A DNA stretch of 22,653 bases, taken from contig DHWG01000163.1 in assembly GCA_002413075.1 (NCBI GenBank), positions 1 to 22,653 on the forward strand, given 5' to 3'. The stretch is from Desulfosporosinus sp. UBA5188 (GTDB lineage Bacteria > Bacillota > Desulfitobacteriia > Desulfitobacteriales > Desulfitobacteriaceae). A model generated the notes under the pieces. That model searched no databases. It was not told the origin of the DNA and worked only from the letters and a program-made list of their open reading frames with translations. Every line of letters begins with the position of its first letter. The first letter of the stretch is position 1. This document shows, in pieces, positions 22,379-22,653 of this stretch. The position numbers were made by a program, and so were the translations under genes.

Positions 22379-22421
22379 ACAGGATGTCAGGAATTAGCAA
22401 GGCTAATCCCTGACATCCTGT
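22379..22421 (-). terminator. Long hairpin with T-tract upstream of the small peptide gene
   Basis: ACAGGATGTCAGG (22379-22391) plus AATTAGC pairs with GCTAATC plus CCTGACATCCTGT (22402-22421), giving about 20 bp with one mismatch and a 3-nt loop. On the minus strand it is followed by CTTTTAATATTTG. It either ends a transcript from beyond the right edge or acts as an attenuator in the small peptide's leader, 46 nt before its start. Confidence 0.7.
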
Positions 22422-22512
22422 TAAACTAAAATATAACACTTTTCTTGGTGAATTGCTATTAATTAATTCTTATTCTGGACTTTAACTTCTTGCCGCTTTT
22501 ATGAATTTATTA

Positions 22513-22570
22513 AAAAATCCAAGTAAATGGCACTCATCCATTCATTGAGTGCCATTTACCTAGATTTTTC
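22513..22570. terminator. Bidirectional terminator near right edge
   Basis: GTAAATGGCACTCA (22523-22536) and TGAGTGCCATTTAC (22546-22559) form a 14-bp stem, extended by AAATC/GATTT, with an A-run on the left and T-run on the right. From 22422 to the window end no convincing gene was seen. Confidence 0.75.
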
Positions 22571-22653
22571 AATATTGATCATAGAAAAGCACCCGCATTC
22601 ATTCATCAGATCCCCAATCATGCCATATATATTATATGATTTTCAGGATTGAA

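Noticed and set aside
22558..22623. Short minus-strand frame of about 21 codons near the right edge
   Set aside because: No ribosome site, no recognisable sequence, and it ends inside a terminator stem.

Overview
The window looks like chromosome from a low-to-moderate GC, anaerobic, endospore-lineage Firmicute, most plausibly a Desulfosporosinus/Desulfitobacterium-like member of the Peptococcaceae. The reasons are strong AGGAGG-type ribosome sites with frequent TTG/GTG starts, SAM-I and cobalamin riboswitches that work by intrinsic termination, CBO0543-type membrane proteins, and an hgcAB mercury-methylation pair of the kind known from that group. The taxonomic call is inference. No rRNA, tRNA, CRISPR array, integrase or intact insertion sequence was seen.

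Layout. 1-164: a YezD/DUF2292-like small protein running off the left edge. 425-2064: on the minus strand, a SAM-I riboswitch with its promoter controls an ACT-less homoserine dehydrogenase (hom), followed by a NifX/NifB-like small protein. 2097-6904: a tightly overlapping three-gene minus-strand operon of McrBC type: a coiled-coil protein with a DUF2325-like C-terminus, an McrB-like AAA+ motor, and a DUF2357/McrC-like PD-(D/E)XK nuclease. It is probably a type IV restriction-like defence module. 7104-8993: asnB, ending in a terminator shared with a convergent CNNM/CorC-type CBS membrane protein (9068-10453). 10706-13506: a promoter, cobalamin riboswitch, attenuator, and the cobT-cobU-cobS operon that assembles the nucleotide loop of cobamides. 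13507-13733: a REP-like repeat region with a perfect 20-bp hairpin.

13734-14894: a LysN-like PLP aminotransferase (minus). 15121-16997: a probable operon of a CmpB-type membrane protein, an HD-domain protein and a VTT-domain membrane protein. It ends in a 44-bp perfect palindrome shared with a convergent SGNH hydrolase (17047-17664). 17830-19354: a CDF cation transporter and a CBO0543-like membrane protein, convergent with a second CBO0543-family protein (19445-20041). 20214-21551: hgcB and hgcA (minus), lying directly against a degraded, internally deleted alpha-amylase gene (21557-22084). 22181-22333: a 50-residue two-helix membrane peptide, followed by a hairpin-rich right edge.

Functional links. 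HgcA needs a corrinoid cofactor, and the cobTUS operon 8 kb away completes corrinoid assembly and salvage under B12 control. The SAM riboswitch ties homoserine flux to methionine/SAM demand, which may replace the missing ACT regulatory domain. The two most notable items are the hgcAB pair beside an amylase ruin and the three-gene McrBC-like module with an unusual third partner.
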